64,000 nt of DNA from Acephala macrosclerotiorum (taxonomy: Eukaryota; Ascomycota; Leotiomycetes; Helotiales; Mollisiaceae), in the NCBI GenBank assembly GCA_014904845.1, contig MU119481.1, positions 1 through 64,000 on the forward strand, read 5' to 3'. The notes below the pieces were generated by a model that was not told where the DNA came from, did not search any database, and saw only the letters and a list, made by a program, of their open reading frames with translations. A program made the position numbers and the translations under genes. Shown one piece after another: positions 1 to 15,760 of this stretch (position 1 is the stretch's first letter; each line of letters opens with the position of its first letter).

Positions 1-660
1 AATAAAAAAAATTATAAAAAATTAAATAAATTAATAATTAAAATAATTCGATAAATATTATAATAAAATTAATTTTTAATAAAATTTTAAAAAAAATTTT
101 AAATATTAATTATTTTAAAATACGAATAAAAAAATAAATTAAAAAAAAAAATAATGAAAATAAATAAATAAAATAAATAAATAAAATAAATCTTTTTAAT
201 ATTATTATTATTTAAAATTTTAAATTAAAAATAATTTTTTTTTTTAAATTTAAAATTTATAAATTTCAATGAATTTTAAAAATAATATTAATAAATTAAC
301 GTTATTTTTAGTATTTAATTATATAATATTTATTTTTTTAATATTTTTATTTATATTAAAATTAGTGAATTTTATATATTTACAATATATAATAAAAAAA
401 AAAAAAATTTATTTATTTAAATTATTAAAAATAATAATATTTTTATTATAAAAAAAATTATTAATATTAAAATAAATATTATATAATATTTATATATAAT
501 TTAAAATCGTATATAATTAATATTATTTTATTTTTATTTTCGAAATAAAATTTTTATATTTCGAGTTTCGTTTTTTAAATAATTAAAATAATTATAAATT
601 AATACGTATATTAAAATTCAAAAAAAAGTTTTACGTATTTTTAAATCGTTTATTAATAAT
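1..660 (+). repeat. Degenerate repeat, copy A
   Basis: This segment aligns with 13,325-13,745 (copy B) and, in its middle part, with 10,424-10,622 (copy C). Shared landmarks are the run around 268-291, the stretch around 500-560 with a TTTTCGAAATAAAATTT core, and the run ending near 655. Differences from copy B are mostly CG in A versus TA or TG in B. It is probably the least-decayed of the three and may be cut by the window edge. The parent element is not identifiable. Confidence 0.7.
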
Positions 661-3600
661 TATAATTTTTTTCTTTTAAAATTTTAATATTAAATTATTA
701 TTAATATATTATATATAATTTTTTTTAATTTCGTTTATTATTAATATATATTTATTAATTAATAAAAAAATATTTAATATAAAAACTTTATAAATTTAAT
801 TAATAATTTAATTTTTTTTAATTTAAAATTTTTTAATTTTTTAAAATAAATATATTATTAATTTATATATTAATTATTTTTAATAAAATATATTTACTTT
901 TTATAATAAATAAATAAAAATTGAAAATTAAAAATTTTATTAAAAATAATACGTATTAATAAAATATTTAATTATATATACGTTTAAATAATATTATTTT
1001 TATATTTTTAATTTCGTTTATTAATTTTTTTAAATTATTAAAAATTAATTTAAAAAGTTTTTTTATAATTAATTTATTAATTTTTTATTATAAAAAATTA
1101 TAAATAAATCATTTAAAATAATAATAATTTTTTTTATATAAAAATTTAAAAATAATTATTTATTAAAATTAAAAATATATAAAAAAAAGTTTATTATAAT
1201 TCGAAATAAATATAAATTTTTTAATAAATTTTTTTTAATAAATAATATAATATTTTTAAATTATAATAATTAATATTATAAACGAATTATATTATAATAT
1301 TTAAAAATAAATATTAAAAATAAAAAATATAAAAATAATATTATTTAATTTTATTATATTATTAATTATTTTAAATATAATTTAAAATTGTTTTTTTTAT
1401 AAATTAAAAAACTTATAAAATATAATATTATATATACGTTTTAATAAAACGTAATATTTTTTTATTAATATAATTTTTAAATTAATATTATTATAAAAAA
1501 ATTTAAAATAAACGTTTTATATTTTTTTTATTAATATATTAATAAAAATTTTTATAATTTAAAATATTAAATTTTTATTAATTTATAATACGTTTAAATA
1601 AATAAATTAATTATAATTATAATCGTCGTATAATATAAAATTAAATTAATTAAAAATTTTATCGTTTATTTAATATTATTAATAAAAAAAAATTTTTTAA
1701 TTTTTTTAAAATTTATAAAAAAAATTTACGTTTTAATATTCGCGCGAATTTTATAATTAATAAATATTTAAAGCGTTTATATAATCGTTTAAATTTTATT
1801 TTAATTAAATAATAAATAATAAAAAAAAATTTTATTATAATAATTTTATAATTATTATAAATTAAATTTTTAAATAAATTAAATAATATTTATAAATATT
1901 TAAATATTTTAATAATAAATATTTATTATTTATTTTAAATAAATATATTATTAAAATTATTAAATTTAAATATTAATTTATTTATATTTTAAAAATAAAA
2001 AAAATATAATACGTTTAATTAATATATAAATATTAATAATTTTAAAAAATAAAATTTTATTAATTTTAAATTCGTTTAATTTAATATTTTAAATTTATTA
2101 AAAAATTAAATATTAATTTTTATTAATAATAAATTATTAAATAATATTAATATCGATTATAATATTTATAAAAACGTTTAATATATAAAAATTGATTAAA
2201 TATATTTTTATATTAATAAATATAAAAAGTGATTTTAATTATAATATAATATTTAATATTATATAATAATTAATTATTTATATAATATTATTTTTAAATA
2301 TATTTTTTTTTAATAAATTTAATAATAAATTATTTATATTTTTTAATAATTTATATTTTTATAAATAAAATATTTTTTTTTATTTTAATTTATTATTAAT
2401 TTTTTATAATTAATTTAATTATTATATTAAATATTTTTATTATAATATTTTAAAAAAAAAAATTTTTTATTTAAAATAAAATCGTATTATAAATATTTTT
2501 ATATATAATTTAAAAATTTAATAAAAACTCAAAAAATATTTAATAATATTTTAATAAATATAATAAAATTTATTACGTATAATAATTTTTATTTATATAT
2601 TTAAATATAATATTTTAAAATATTTAAAAATCGTTTTATTTAAATTTTATATTCGAATTATAATAAATATAATTATATTTTATTAAATTTTTTTTTAATA
2701 AATATAATTAAAAACGCGTTTTAATAATTTTTAAAATTTAATATTTATTTTTAAATATTAAATAATTAGAATTTTTTAATAATAATATTTTATTATATAT
2801 TTAAAATTATTTTTAAAATATTATATATTTAAATAATATTATATATTTTATTAAAAATTTTATAATAAATTTTAATAATTAAAAAAAAAATATATAAAAA
2901 TATTAATATTATTTTTTTTATATATTAAAGTTTTTTATTAAATTTTTTTTTATTTATTATATTTTATTTATTTATAAAATTTTATATAATTATTTTTTTA
3001 AATATTTTTTTAATTAAAATTATATTTTAAAAAACGTTTTAATAAATATAATTATTTAACGAGTTTTTATATTAAATTTATAAAAATTATTTTAATATTA
3101 TTTAATAAATTATAATAAAACGTAAAATAAAAAATTAATTAATTTTAAATTATAAAAATTAAAACAAATATAAAATTATAATATTTTTTAATATAAATAA
3201 AAAATTTTTTTTTTTACGTTTAAATAAATTAATAAATTATATATAATTTAAATTTTTTTATTTAATTAATTTCGAAATAATATTAATTATATATTTTTTA
3301 ATATATGAAAAATTTTTTTTTATATATTATTATTTTTTTTATATTAATAAAATAATATTAAAAAAATAAATTATTTTAATAAATTATATTAAAAATATTT
3401 ATATATAATTTATTTTTTATTATTATTAAAAAAAAAATTAAATTAATTATATTATTTAAAATTATAAAAAAATTTGAATTTATAAAAATTATATATTAAA
3501 TTATTTCAAATAATTAATATTAAAATAAATATATAAAAAAAAAATTCGTAATAATTATTTATAATAATTAATTTTATTTTTAATAAAAATTAAAATATAA

Positions 3601-6600
3601 AAACGAAAATTTTAACGCGAAAAAAAAAATTATTATAATATTAAAAAATATAATAAATAAATAAAAAATTTTTTAAATTATTTTTTAATTTAAAAATTAA
3701 AATTAATAAATTATTTGTATTTAAAATATTTTTTTATAATATTTTTAAAAAGAAATTATAAATATAAAATTTTTATATAAAATTATTAATTTATTTATAA
3801 AAAGTTTTTTAATAATAAAAATATATATAAATTTATTTAATTAAATATTTGAAAAATTAATTAAATAAAATAAATCAAATAAATAATATTAAAAATATAT
3901 TTTTAAAAAAATTAATAATAAATTAATAAAAATATTTATTTATAATTATAATAAAATATATAAAGAAATAATTATTATATATAAATATAATAAAATTAAC
4001 GATTTAAAATATTTAAATATTATAAAATAAAAAATAATTTTAAATATAATTAATAATTTATTATTTTTTATTTTATTTAAATTATTTATAAAAAGAATTT
4101 ATATCAAATTTTAATTTTCGATTTTATGTATTATTTAAATTTAAAAAATTTAATAATTATTTATATTAAAAAATTTTATTTAAATAATTAATTTTATTAA
4201 AAAATTAAAATTAATTAATTTTTTTATAAAAATATTATTAAAAAATTTTTAATAAAATTTAATATTATATATATTAAATAATAAATAAAAAAATTTATTT
4301 TTTATTAATTATAAATATTATTATTAAAAAAATAATTAATATTAATATAATTTTAATAAACGTTTTAAAAATATATTAAAAATTTAAAAATTTAAAAATT
4401 TATTTAATTTTAATAAATATTAAAAATTATTAATTTTATAAAATATTTAAAAAAAAAATTTATTTTATTTTTATTATTAAAATTTTTATAATATTTAAAA
4501 TTAATTTTATAAAAATCGATTTTTTATTATTAATAAAAAAATATATATTGTTATTATTTTTAAATTAAATTTTATTTTAAATAAAAAATAAAAAATATTA
4601 AATATTAAAATAAAATATTATATTATTTTTATATATATAATTTAAAATTTTAATAATATTATTATAAAAATTAAAAGTTTTTTAATTATTTATTATTATT
4701 AAATAAAATTTAAATTTATTAAAATAATTAATTTTTTATTTTAAAAATTAATATTAATTTTTATTAAATTACAAATTATTTATATAATATAAATTATTTT
4801 AATTATAAATAAAAAATATTAAATTTAATTAATTTATTAAAAATTTTATAATTATAAAATTTCGAATTAATATATAATCGATTTAATAAAAAATATTAAA
4901 ATTTTAATTTATATGACAATTATAATTAAAAATTGTTTATTAATATAAATTATATAAAATTTATAAATAATTTTATTAATTTATTATTATATAAATTAAT
5001 AAAATATAATCGTATTAAATAAAAATAATAATTATAAATTTTTGAAATATATTATTATTTTAAATATTAAAATCAATAATTGTTTTTTTAATAAGAAATA
5101 TTAAAAATTTTTAAATATATTTTTATTTTAAATATTAAAATATTAATATATTAAAATTTTATTTTTGTTAATTTTATAATTTAATTTTTTATATATTTTT
5201 TTAAAAAGAATAATAATTATATAATCGCGTTTTTTAATAATAATTAAAAATTTTATTAAATATTTAATATATTAAATAAAATTTATACGAATAATTAAAA
5301 ACGTTTATAAAAATAAATATATAACGTATAAAAATTTTATCGTTTTTAATTTTAAAATTTTATAATTTTACAAATAAATTTTTTTTAAAAATATTAATTT
5401 TAAAATAATTATTTAAAAAATTTATTAAAAATATAAATGAATTTTTATAAAAAATTATATTTAAAATCTTTATCGACGTAATTAATAACGAATAAAAAAT
5501 ATTAATAAAAATATAAAAAAAAATAAACGAATAATATATTGTTTAATAAATATAAAAATTACAAAATTCGATTTTAATATAAATATTATTAAATAAATTC
5601 AAAATATTAAATATATTTAATATATTTTTTTTATAATTGATTTTTAAACGATTTTTTAATACGTTTAAAATTATTATATTAATATTTTAAAAATTCGAAA
5701 ATATATAAAAATAATTAATATTTCGTTAAATATATTAAAATTAATATAAAAAACCGTTTTAAAGATTTAAAAAAAATTTTAAAATTTTTTTAAAAATTAT
5801 AAATATAATATTTTTAATAAAAAAAAATTAAATAAAATAAAAAATATTAAAAAAAATATTAAAAAAAAAAATTATATTATAATTACAAATTAATAAATTT
5901 ATAAATTAAATTAATAAAATAAATTTTAATATATAATAAACGTTTTTTTTTTAAAAAAAAAAATAATAATAATAAATTTTTTTTTTTATATTTAAATAAT
6001 AATAATTAATTTTTAAAATATTTTCAATTAAAAAAAATTATAAAAAAAATTAAATATAAAAAAATTAATAATTTTTTTTTTACGTATTACGAAAAATATT
6101 AATATTATCAAATAATAATTTAATATCGATTTAAATATTATTATTAAATAAATTTAAAATTTTAAAAAAAATTTTAAAATTTTTAAATTTTTAAAAAATA
6201 TTTAATTTTCGAATTAAATTTTAATTTTAAATTTATTTTAATAATTATAAATTAATTAATTAAACGAATTTATAAAAAAAAAATAATAATAAAAAATTAA
6301 ATATTTAATAATTATAATTATTTAATTATACGTTTAAAAAATAATTAAATTAAATTTATATTAAAAATTATTAATTAATATTATTAATTAATTAATAAAA
6401 TAAATAAAAATAAAATTAAATATAAAATTTTATTTAAATTAAATTTAAAAAAATTTACGAATTTTTTTACGTTTTAAAATAAAAATAAAATTTAAACGAA
6501 AAATAAATAAATATTACAATTAAATAATTATTTAAAAATAATTAAAAAAATTATAAAATACTTTTTAAAATTAATCGAATTACGCGCGTATTTATAATAA

Positions 6601-9600
6601 CGTATAAATATTTAATATAATAAAACAAATTATTAAAATACGTAAAATTAATTAAAAAAAAAATTATATTAAAAAAAAACAATAAAATAAAATAAAATAA
6701 TAAATTAAAAATTTAAAATATTTAAAAACGAATATAATTTTATAAACGATAAAATTATAAAAAAAAATTAAATAATTATATAAATTTAAATTAATTAAAA
6801 TTGAAAATTTTATAAATAAAAATCTTTTTAAATTAATAAATATTTAAATATTATTTAAAAAGAAATATTTTTAAAAAAATATATTAAATTATTCGAAAAA
6901 TTAAATATTTTTTATATTTTTTTTATTCGATAAAAAATTAAAAAAAAAAATTTTTTAAACGTATAAATTATTATAATTAAACGCGTATAAAAAAATAATA
7001 AAACGCGAATTATTAAAACGAAAATTAAAATATAAAAAATTAAAATTTCGATTAAAAAAATTTTTATAATTTTAATTATTATTTTAATAATAATCGTAAT
7101 AATAATAAATTAAATAATATTTAATAAATTCGTATAAATATTACAATTTTAAATAATAATATATATAAAAATAATTATTTTTAAAAAAATTTATTATAAA
7201 TAATAATCGTAAAAAAAACGTTAATAATTTTCGTATAAAAATTTCAAGTTTATAATTTAATAAATAAAATAATAAAAATTTATTTAATATACGAAATATT
7301 CGAATTAATTATAAAATAAAATAAAAATTATATTTTTTTATTTTTATTTGAAAAAAAAAATCAAAATTTAATCAATTAATTAACGAAATAAATATATAAA
7401 TATTATTAAATTATTATTAAATTTATAAATATATAATATTTATAAATTAAAAAAAAATATATATATAAAAAATTATTATTTAAAAATTTATATTATATTT
7501 ACAATTAAAAATTATATTATTATAAAAAATATTAATTATTACGATTTTCGAATATACAACGAATATAAATTTATAATATATTAATTCGTTTTTAATAATA
7601 TTTAATTTTTAATAAAAAAAATTTTTTTTCGATTTTATTATATTTAATATATTAAATATATAAATTTTAAAAAATATAATTACGTATTATAATTTGAATT
7701 ATTTATTTTTATAAATTAAATTAAAAAATTTAAAAAAAAAAATTTATTAATTAAAATAATAAAAATAATTATAAAAATATATTAATTATAATATTTTAAA
7801 TAATTAAAAAAATATAACGATTTATAAAATATAAAATTTTATAAAATTTTATAATAAAATAAAAAATTCGTATAAATTTATAAAAAATTTAAAATGAAAA
7901 TTAAAAAAGAAATATTAAAAAAAAAAAAAAAAATTAAAAAAAATAAATTTTTTTTTTAATAAAATTAAATTAAAAATATTATTATAAATAAAAATATATA
8001 TTATATTATAAAATAAAAAAATAAAAAACGTAATAAATTAATTATAAAAAATTATTAAATAATTTTTTATATTATCGAAAAAAAATTTAAATTTTTAAAA
8101 AAATAATATAAACAAAATAAAAAAACGTTTATGAAAATAAATATTTTAATTATAAAACTTAATAAAATAATAATATTTATATTAAAATAAATTTAATTAT
8201 ATATAAATATTATTATTATAAAATTATTTAATAAATATATAATTAAAAATAATTATTTTTTTAAAATTTATAAATTCGTTTTAATTTTAAAAAAAAATTT
8301 AATTATAATTAAAAAATAATAATTTATTATTTTTTTTATTTATATTAAAAATAAAATAAAACGAATAATCGTAATATAATTAAATAATAATAAATTAATT
8401 AAAAATTAATTTAAAAAAATATATATTAAAAAAATTTCGAAAAAAAATATTATAAATATAATTAAAATCGTAATATATTATATTTAAAAAAAATCAAAAA
8501 TAATAAAATAATAATAAAAAAATTTCTAAATATTAAAAAAGTTTTTTATATAATAAAATTTAAAACGATAATAAAAAATTTATAAAAAAATTTATAAAAA
8601 AATTATAAAATAAACGCGATTTTTTATAATAAATAAAACGATATTTTTTTTTAAAAAAAAAATATATTAATTATTTTAAAAAACGAATTATTTTAAAAAT
8701 TATTAATTTTTTTATTATTTTTTTATTATATTAATAATATTTATTAAATTATAATAAATAATTAAATTTTTAAATAAAGATTAATAATTAAATATTTAAA
8801 TATTTATTTTAATAAAATATTATTTTTTATAAAATATATTATATAAAAATATTTAATAATTATTTTAATAATTAATTTAATAAATTAAATCGAAAAAATA
8901 ATAAAAAAAATTTATTTAAAAAAATTTAAACGATTATAAAAATAATTATATTATTAATATTTTTATATAAATTAAAATTATAATAAAAAAATTTTAATTT
9001 TAAATATAAAAAATTTAAAATAAAAAATAAAAATAAAAAAACTTGATAAAATATTTAATATTAAAACTTTTTTAAAAAAAAAACAAAAAAATAATATATT
9101 AAAATTAAAAATATTATTAAAATATTATTTTTTTTATTTGAAATTATATTTGAAAAAAATATTTAAAAAAAAATTAAAATTGAAAATATTTGAAAAACGT
9201 AAAAAAAAAAATAAATATAATATAATAAAAAAAATAATATATTTAAAATATTTTATTATATATTATATTTTTATTAAAAATAAAAATTATATTAAATAAA
9301 TTTATAAAAAAAAAAATTTTATATTATATAAATATATAAAAAAAAATTCGTTTATATATAATAAAAATAAAATATTCGATTAAAAAATATAAAAAAATAA
9401 ATTAAAAATAAAATTTATTATTATATTAATTACGTAAAATTAAATACAAAAATAATTATAAATAAATAAAAAAATAAAACGTATTACGAAAAACGAAAAA
9501 ATAAAATTGAAATTTTATAAAAATTTAAAAATTATTTACGATTTTTTATAAATTAATTATACGAAAAAAAAATCGATAATAAATTATATTATAATTTTAA

Positions 9601-10423
9601 AATCGAATTATAAAAATTTATTTTATATTATTATAAAAAAAATAAAAAATAATTAAAATTAAAATATAAAAAATAAAAAATTAATAATTATTAAAAATTA
9701 AAAATAATTTAATAATATTAATATTATAATTAAAAAAAAACAAATATTTTTATTTTTTTAATTTTAAAAAAAAATTAAAAATTATAAACGTAAATAAAAA
9801 TTATTTAAAATAAAAATTATAAATTAAATTTTAAATTAATAATACGAATAATAAAAAATAAATTAAAATCGAATAAAAAAAAAATTTAAAACGAATTAAT
9901 TATATAAATCATATTATTAATTAAAAATTAAAAAGAAATAATAAAAATAATCGAAAATTTTAATAAATTCTTTTTTAAAAAAATATGAAATATTTAAAAA
10001 TTAAAAAAATAAAATTTTAAACGAAAAATAAATAATATAAAAAATAATAAATTTTTTTATATTTTAATATATTTTATTTTAATAAAATAATTAAAATTAT
10101 AAATATTATTAATTAAATAAAAAAATAATTAATATTTAAAATAAAATATTTTAATTTTATTATTTAATAATAAATATAAACTTAAAAAATATTTTATTTT
10201 ATTTTATAATTATATAATATTTAAAAAAAAATTTAAATATTTTTTTTTAATAAATATAATTAATAAAATTAATTATAATAATTTAATATAAAAAATAAAA
10301 ATTTTATTAAAAATACGTTTTTATTTAAAATATTAAAATAATTATATAATATTTATATTATATTTTATATTTTATAATTATTTAATTTATAAAATTAAAA
10401 AAAAATTTATTTCAATTTCGACG

Positions 10424-10622
10424 TTTATAATTTTTAATAAATTTTAAAAATAATATTAATTTATTAACGTTATTTTCAAAGTTTAATTATATAATTTTTA
10501 TATTAAAATATTAACGAATTTTACGTATTAATAAATTATAATAAAAAAAATATAAACGTTTTTTTAAATAATTAAATTAAATTAATTTTTATTATAAAAA
10601 AATTATTAATATAAATATAATA
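10424..10622 (+). repeat. Degenerate repeat, copy C
   Basis: Aligns with 255-475 of copy A, including the shared AATTTTAAAAATAATATTAA block and the TTATTATAAAAAAATTATT block. It has several CG dinucleotides (ACGAAT, TACGTA) where copy A has TGAAT or TATATA, so it escaped some of the changes seen in A. It ends exactly where an island of normal base composition begins at 10,623, which suggests that the island entered within, or at the end of, this repeat unit. Confidence 0.65.
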
Positions 10623-10690
10623 TTAGTTTAGTAGTCACGTGAGGCACTAGGCCAGATTGGGACTAGCGCCACTTGCGCTAAAATTGAAAT
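10623..10690. other. Isolated normal-GC island in the AT block
   Basis: About 68 bp with roughly balanced composition inside more than 10 kb of almost pure A/T. It contains the palindrome CACGTG inside GTCACGTG, and a perfect hairpin TAGCGC-CACTT-GCGCTA near its right end. It abuts repeat copy C on the left; ordinary AT-rich sequence resumes on the right. It could be the end of a late-inserted transposon, a deletion scar joining single-copy DNA, or an assembly join. The sequence alone does not decide. Confidence 0.8.
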
Positions 10691-10817
10691 TATATTTTTT
10701 TAATTTTTGCGCGTTTATTAAATTTATAATTTTTAATTAATTAATGAATTATTTAATTTATTTATTTATTTCGTTTTTAATTTATTATTAATAATAAATA
10801 TTTTTAATAATATTAAT

Positions 10818-11328
10818 ATAATTAAAAATTTTAATATTTTTTATTTAAAAAATTAATATTTTAAATTTATATATTTTAATTAATTTAAATTTTTTAAACG
10901 TTTTAAATATAAAATTTATTATTTTATTTAAATTAATTTAATAATTTTAATAATAATTTTTTAATTAATTTAATTATATTTTAAAAAAATAAAATTTATA
11001 ATATATTATTTATAAAAATATTTTTTTAATTTATTAATTATAAAAAAATACGAATAATAATTTAATAATTATAAATTTAAATAAAATAAATTTAAAAAAA
11101 TTATATTTTATTTTTTATTTTTATAAATATTTAAAATTTTAAATTTTAAAAAATTATTAATATTAATAATTAATAATAATAATAATAATAAATTTAATTT
11201 TTTTTAAATATTATTAAATTAATTTAAATTAAAATAATAAATTTTACGTTTAAAACGTTTAAATTAATTAAAATATATAAATTTAAAATATTAATTTTTT
11301 TAAACAAAAAATATTAAAATTTTCAATT
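10818..11328. repeat. Long inverted repeat (about 125 bp arms)
   Basis: The left arm 10,818-10,945 and the right arm 11,210-11,328 are reverse complements over about 120-128 bases, with a ~265 bp spacer. Apart from a few small indels (the largest about 7-8 nt), the differences I see are transitions (TA versus CG, A versus G), as expected if a perfect foldback decayed by C-to-T change. The spacer is AT-rich and non-coding. It may be a foldback or MITE-like element, or two transposon ends in opposite orientation. Confidence 0.75.
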
Positions 11329-13324
11329 ATATATATATATTTTTAATATATTTTTAATTGTAAATTATTAAATATTTTTTTTTATTTTATTCGATTATAT
11401 ATACGAAATATTATATATTAATTATTTTATTAAATTTAAACTTTTAAAAATAATATAATTTTAATTATTTTTAAATTAATAAATAAAAATTTTATAAAAT
11501 AAAACGTATATTAAAAAATATTAAAATTAAAAATATTAAAAAAAATTCGAAATTTTAATCGAATTAATATTTAAAATTATATTAATATATTTTAATAAAA
11601 AATATTAAAAATTTTATATTTAAACTTTGTAATAATATATTTTAATACGCGTTTAATAAAATTAATTAAAAGTTTTAAAATGAAATTTTATAATATAAAA
11701 TATTTTAAATTTATTAAATATTTTAATTTTAATATATTTAAAAAATTTAAAACGTTTTAAAAAATAAATTATTATTTAATTAATTTAATTAAATGATTTT
11801 AATTTAAATTTAAATTAATCGCAATTTAATAAATTTAATAAACGACGTTTTAAATTAAAATTAATTTAATAAAAAATAATATATCGATTTAATTATTAAC
11901 GAATTTTCAATTAAATTAAAATTTATTAATATTATTTTTTTATATAAATTTTTTTATTTTTTAAAAATTTTTAAAATTTTTAATTTATTTATTTATTTTT
12001 CTTTTTTCGATTTTTATATTAATTAAATTTAAAAAATTTATTATTAATAATAAAAATTATTATAATACATTTATATTTATATTAAAAAAATATATAATTA
12101 TTATTATTATTTTATTTTAATTAAATAATATACGTTTAATAATTAATTATATATATAATATAAATTATATTTAAAAATTAAATTAAAATTATAAAAATTT
12201 AATTATTTAAAATTTATAAATTATATATTAAAAAAAAATTTAATTTATTTAAATTTATTTTAATATTTGTTTTTAATTTTTAAATATTTTTATTATTTTT
12301 ATTATTTTTATTTTTATTTTTTAATCGAATTATTTATTAATTTAAAAATTATAATATTTTTTATTTTATAAAAAAAATTTAAATAAATAAAAAAAAAATT
12401 ATTAATAATAATTTTTTTTTTATATAATATATATTTTTTTATTATTATTTAATTTTTATAAATAAATTTTAATTTATAATTATTATTTTATTATTTTTTT
12501 TATAAAAAAAAATATATATTTAATTTAATAATTTTAAAAAAATAATAAATTAATTATTTTAATTTTTTAAAAAAAATTAAAATTATATATTTATAAAACA
12601 AAAATTTTTATCGATTAAATTTATATTAATAATTTTAAAAAATCTATTTTTTTATTTTATTTTTTATAAATTTAATATTTATTAATATTATTTTTAATAT
12701 TATTTATAAAAAATTTAAAAAAGTTTATAATAAATTTTAAATTTTTTTTAAAAAACGATTTTAAAAAAATCTTATTAATGAATTTTTTTTTAATAATATT
12801 TAATTTAAAGAAATTAATATAATTTTTAATATAATTTATTTTTTAATAATAAATATTTTTTTAAATTTAAAATTAAAAAATTAATAATATTTATAAAAAT
12901 TAATTAAAAATATTTAATTATTTTTATTAATAAATTTAATATTATTAAAAATATTAAACAAATTATTAAAATTTAAAAAAAAAATTAATTTAAAAATTTT
13001 TAAATTTTAAATTTTTTATTTAAAATAAAAAAAATTTTTTTTTCGAAATTCGAAATAAATTTATTATATAAAAAAACGATTATAATAAAATTATATATAT
13101 TTTTTTTAAAAAAATTTATAAATAATTAATTTTAAAAATAATATTAATTACGTATTTTTTAATATATAAAAAGTTTTTACTTATTATAAAATAATTAATT
13201 AATTTACAAATTTATAAATTATAAATTATTTTAAATAAATTTAATTTATTAATTAAAATAAATTAATTTACAATTAAATTTTTTTATAATATTATAATTT
13301 TATAATAATTATACAAATAAAAAA

Positions 13325-13745
13325 ATTATAAAAAATTAAATAAATTAATAATTAAAATAATTTAATAAATATTATAATAAAATCAATTTTTAATAAAACG
13401 TTAAAAAAGTTTTTAAATATTAATTATTGTAAAATATAAATAAAAAAATATTTATTTTAAATATTTATTTTAAATATTATTATTATTTAAAATTTTAAAT
13501 TAAAAATAAATTTTTTTTTTTTAATTTTTAAATTTATAAATTTTAATGAATTTTAAAAATAATATTATATAATATTTACGTGCGATTTAAAATTATATAT
13601 AATTAATATTATTTTATTTTTATTTTCGAAATAAAATTTTTATATTTTGAATTTCGTTTTTTAAATAATTTTAATTAATTATAAATTAATATATATATTA
13701 AAATTCAAAAAAAAATTTATATATATTTAAATCGTTTATTAATAA
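13325..13745 (+). repeat. Degenerate repeat, copy B
   Basis: Matches 1-291 and then 478-655 of copy A, skipping about 187 bp. The junction falls at a short ATATTA-type sequence present on both sides in copy A, so a microhomology deletion is likely. Several CG sites of copy A read TA or TG here (for example TTCGAGTTTCG versus TTTGAATTTCG). The similarity stops near 13,745. Confidence 0.7.
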
Positions 13746-14349
13746 CACGATATTTTTAATATAATATTAATATTATTACAATTAAAAATTTTATAATTTT
13801 TTATAAAATTTATAAAATAAAATATACGTCGAATAAAAAAAAATGTTTATTATTAATTTATTTAATAAATCGTTAAACGAATTTTTTTTTAAAATAAAAA
13901 AATTATTTTTATTAAATATATTATATATTTTAAAATAATTATTTATTATTATATTATAATTTCAATTTTTCGATTTTTATATTTAAATTAATAAAATTAT
14001 ATTAAAAAAAATTTAATATTTAAATATATAATTTTTAGAATAATAAAAATATTAAATTTAAATTAAAAATTAAAAATTAAAAATTAAAAATTTAAAATAA
14101 AATAAATAAAATTTTATATTAAATTTTTTAATAAATAATTTATAATTATATTATTTATATAATTATTATTATTTTAATTTTAATATAAATATATAAATAT
14201 AATTTTAATTTTAATATAAATAATTATAATTCGATAAAATATACCTCGTTATATAATTTAAATAAAACAAGTCTAAAACGAATTTATTAAAAAATCATAT
14301 TCCATGGTCTTATTCCCGTTATTATTTATTTTACATCCACGCCCAGTGC

Positions 14350-15760
14350 TTACAAACTTTCTACTGAAGTCCTCATCCCATAGTCGCTTCTTTCCCGACT
14401 GTGTTCCCCTGTCCTCTCGCTCGATCTATCTGCCGGCCGTTCCGCATACCTCACACTAACATTCGTCGTCTTAACGATCCCATCAAACGTCATGATTTCC
14501 TCCTCACTCCCCCCTCGATTCTGGCTTTGAATCTCCGTTAAACCTCTCTCGCCCCTGATCTTATTCAACTCAAATCCTCCATGTCCACTTCTTAACACAC
14601 TCTTCTTTTGCGTTCCACTCTTCATTGTATTGCGAACGTAACGACCTGTACCGCCTGCGTAAGGACCGTCGGAGTATGGACCTGTGTTTGATAGGGTGGA
14701 AAAGAGACGCGGGAACCAGCGCTTGAAGAGGGGTTTCATTGCTGCTGCAGAGGCGGTCATGATTGCGATGTTAGTTTCGATTGCGGAGGTGCAGAAGCCG
14801 ATGTTGTAGGTATAGTCTTTTCCTACTGGGTAGAAAAAGGCTTTGATAATGATGACCATTCTCACGATACCTACTACCGTAACGCTATTTTAGAGTCAGA
14901 ATTTCCTTGCCCATTATTCGAGGAGTTAAGGGTGGGGAGAGGGGAACTAACATGAACCCAAGAAAGAAAATGCCAATGACAGCGACCTTTGTCTTCCGCG
15001 CCATTTTCAAGCCCATCACGATCCAGAATGGCAATGCAAGAACCAGAATATCGGTAAAGAGCGTTAAGACCGTTGTCGCAACGTAGAAAGCACCTTGCTG
15101 CACGCAGTGGCCACCTTCGATGGTGGTATCCCAATTGTAGGGGATTGGCGTGCACTGGAAGATGACTGTAATGAATATTGCCACCATGAGGGCAGTGTTA
15201 AAGACGATGAGAGTCAGAATTGTATATTTGACTTCTCTTCGGTTGCCTGCCAAGCGAAGGAGGAATATGAGCATCGAGTTCTTGACGATCGCAAGAATGG
15301 GGTTATATAAGACTTGGACGGCATAGTTGTACTATTATTCACGTTAGGTTTGTTCCTATCATAATAGCGCGCGCGATAGAATTTACCTTCAGGCCAGGCA
15401 CAGCACTATGCGGAGGTATATCCACGAGATGAATGCCAACGAAGTTGGTCTTGATGTCTGGTATCGTCAGTCAATGCTTCGATCGACACAGTCAGACTCA
15501 GAGATCGACACTTACATCCCCACGTTACATATGTCTCACCGATGGACATAACCTACCATACACTGAGCAAAGGCCATACACGAAGACTTGGCGATTTGAC
15601 TAACCATCGCGACAATGATGAGGGCATCATCGAGTCCAAACTGACCAGTACTGGCCCTGCTATACGTTCTCAAACATACAACAATAATAGCCAAAGCTGG
15701 GAAGAAAACGACAATGAAAAGAGCAAGCTCTTGAAGAGAACTAGTCGTCATCCTCTCCAC
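14350..15760 (-). CDS. Pth11-like 7TM receptor (rhodopsin-domain membrane protein)
   Basis: Predicted plasma-membrane receptor-like protein of the fungal Pth11/rhodopsin-domain family; members sense surface or nutrient cues, but the ligand here is unknown. Joined exons 15760-15562, 15457-15387, 15331-14952 and 14884-14350 give 1185 nt (394 aa). The first TM begins about 10 residues in, followed by the family motif GQFGLDDALI. Later segments include YNYAVQVLYNPILAIVKNSM, an extracellular loop with Cys residues, and a polar cytoplasmic tail of about 120 residues rich in Arg, Ser and Gly. I see no CFEM domain in front, so it is the short form. The first intron (15458-15561) is the least certain because several GT donors exist. 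The start is the only ATG ahead of TM1. The stop lies about 110 bp from the AT block. Confidence 0.8.

Larger units (their letters stand above)
1..14240. repeat. Extreme AT-rich, RIP-like isochore
   Basis: About 14.2 kb made almost only of A and T, with no supportable gene. A hand count of 541-1020 gives 14 C and 13 G in 480 bases (5.6% GC). Ten of the 14 C are in CpG, against about 0.4 expected at that composition. Other scattered spots show the same pattern, for example the alternating CG run near 1740 and those near 3615 and 6585. Related repeat copies inside the block differ mainly by CG versus TA, TG or CA, which is the mark of C-to-T change on both strands. Repeat-induced point mutation of transposons is the best-known cause in Pezizomycotina. 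Which transposon families were here cannot be read by eye, and the block continues past the window's left edge. Confidence 0.9.
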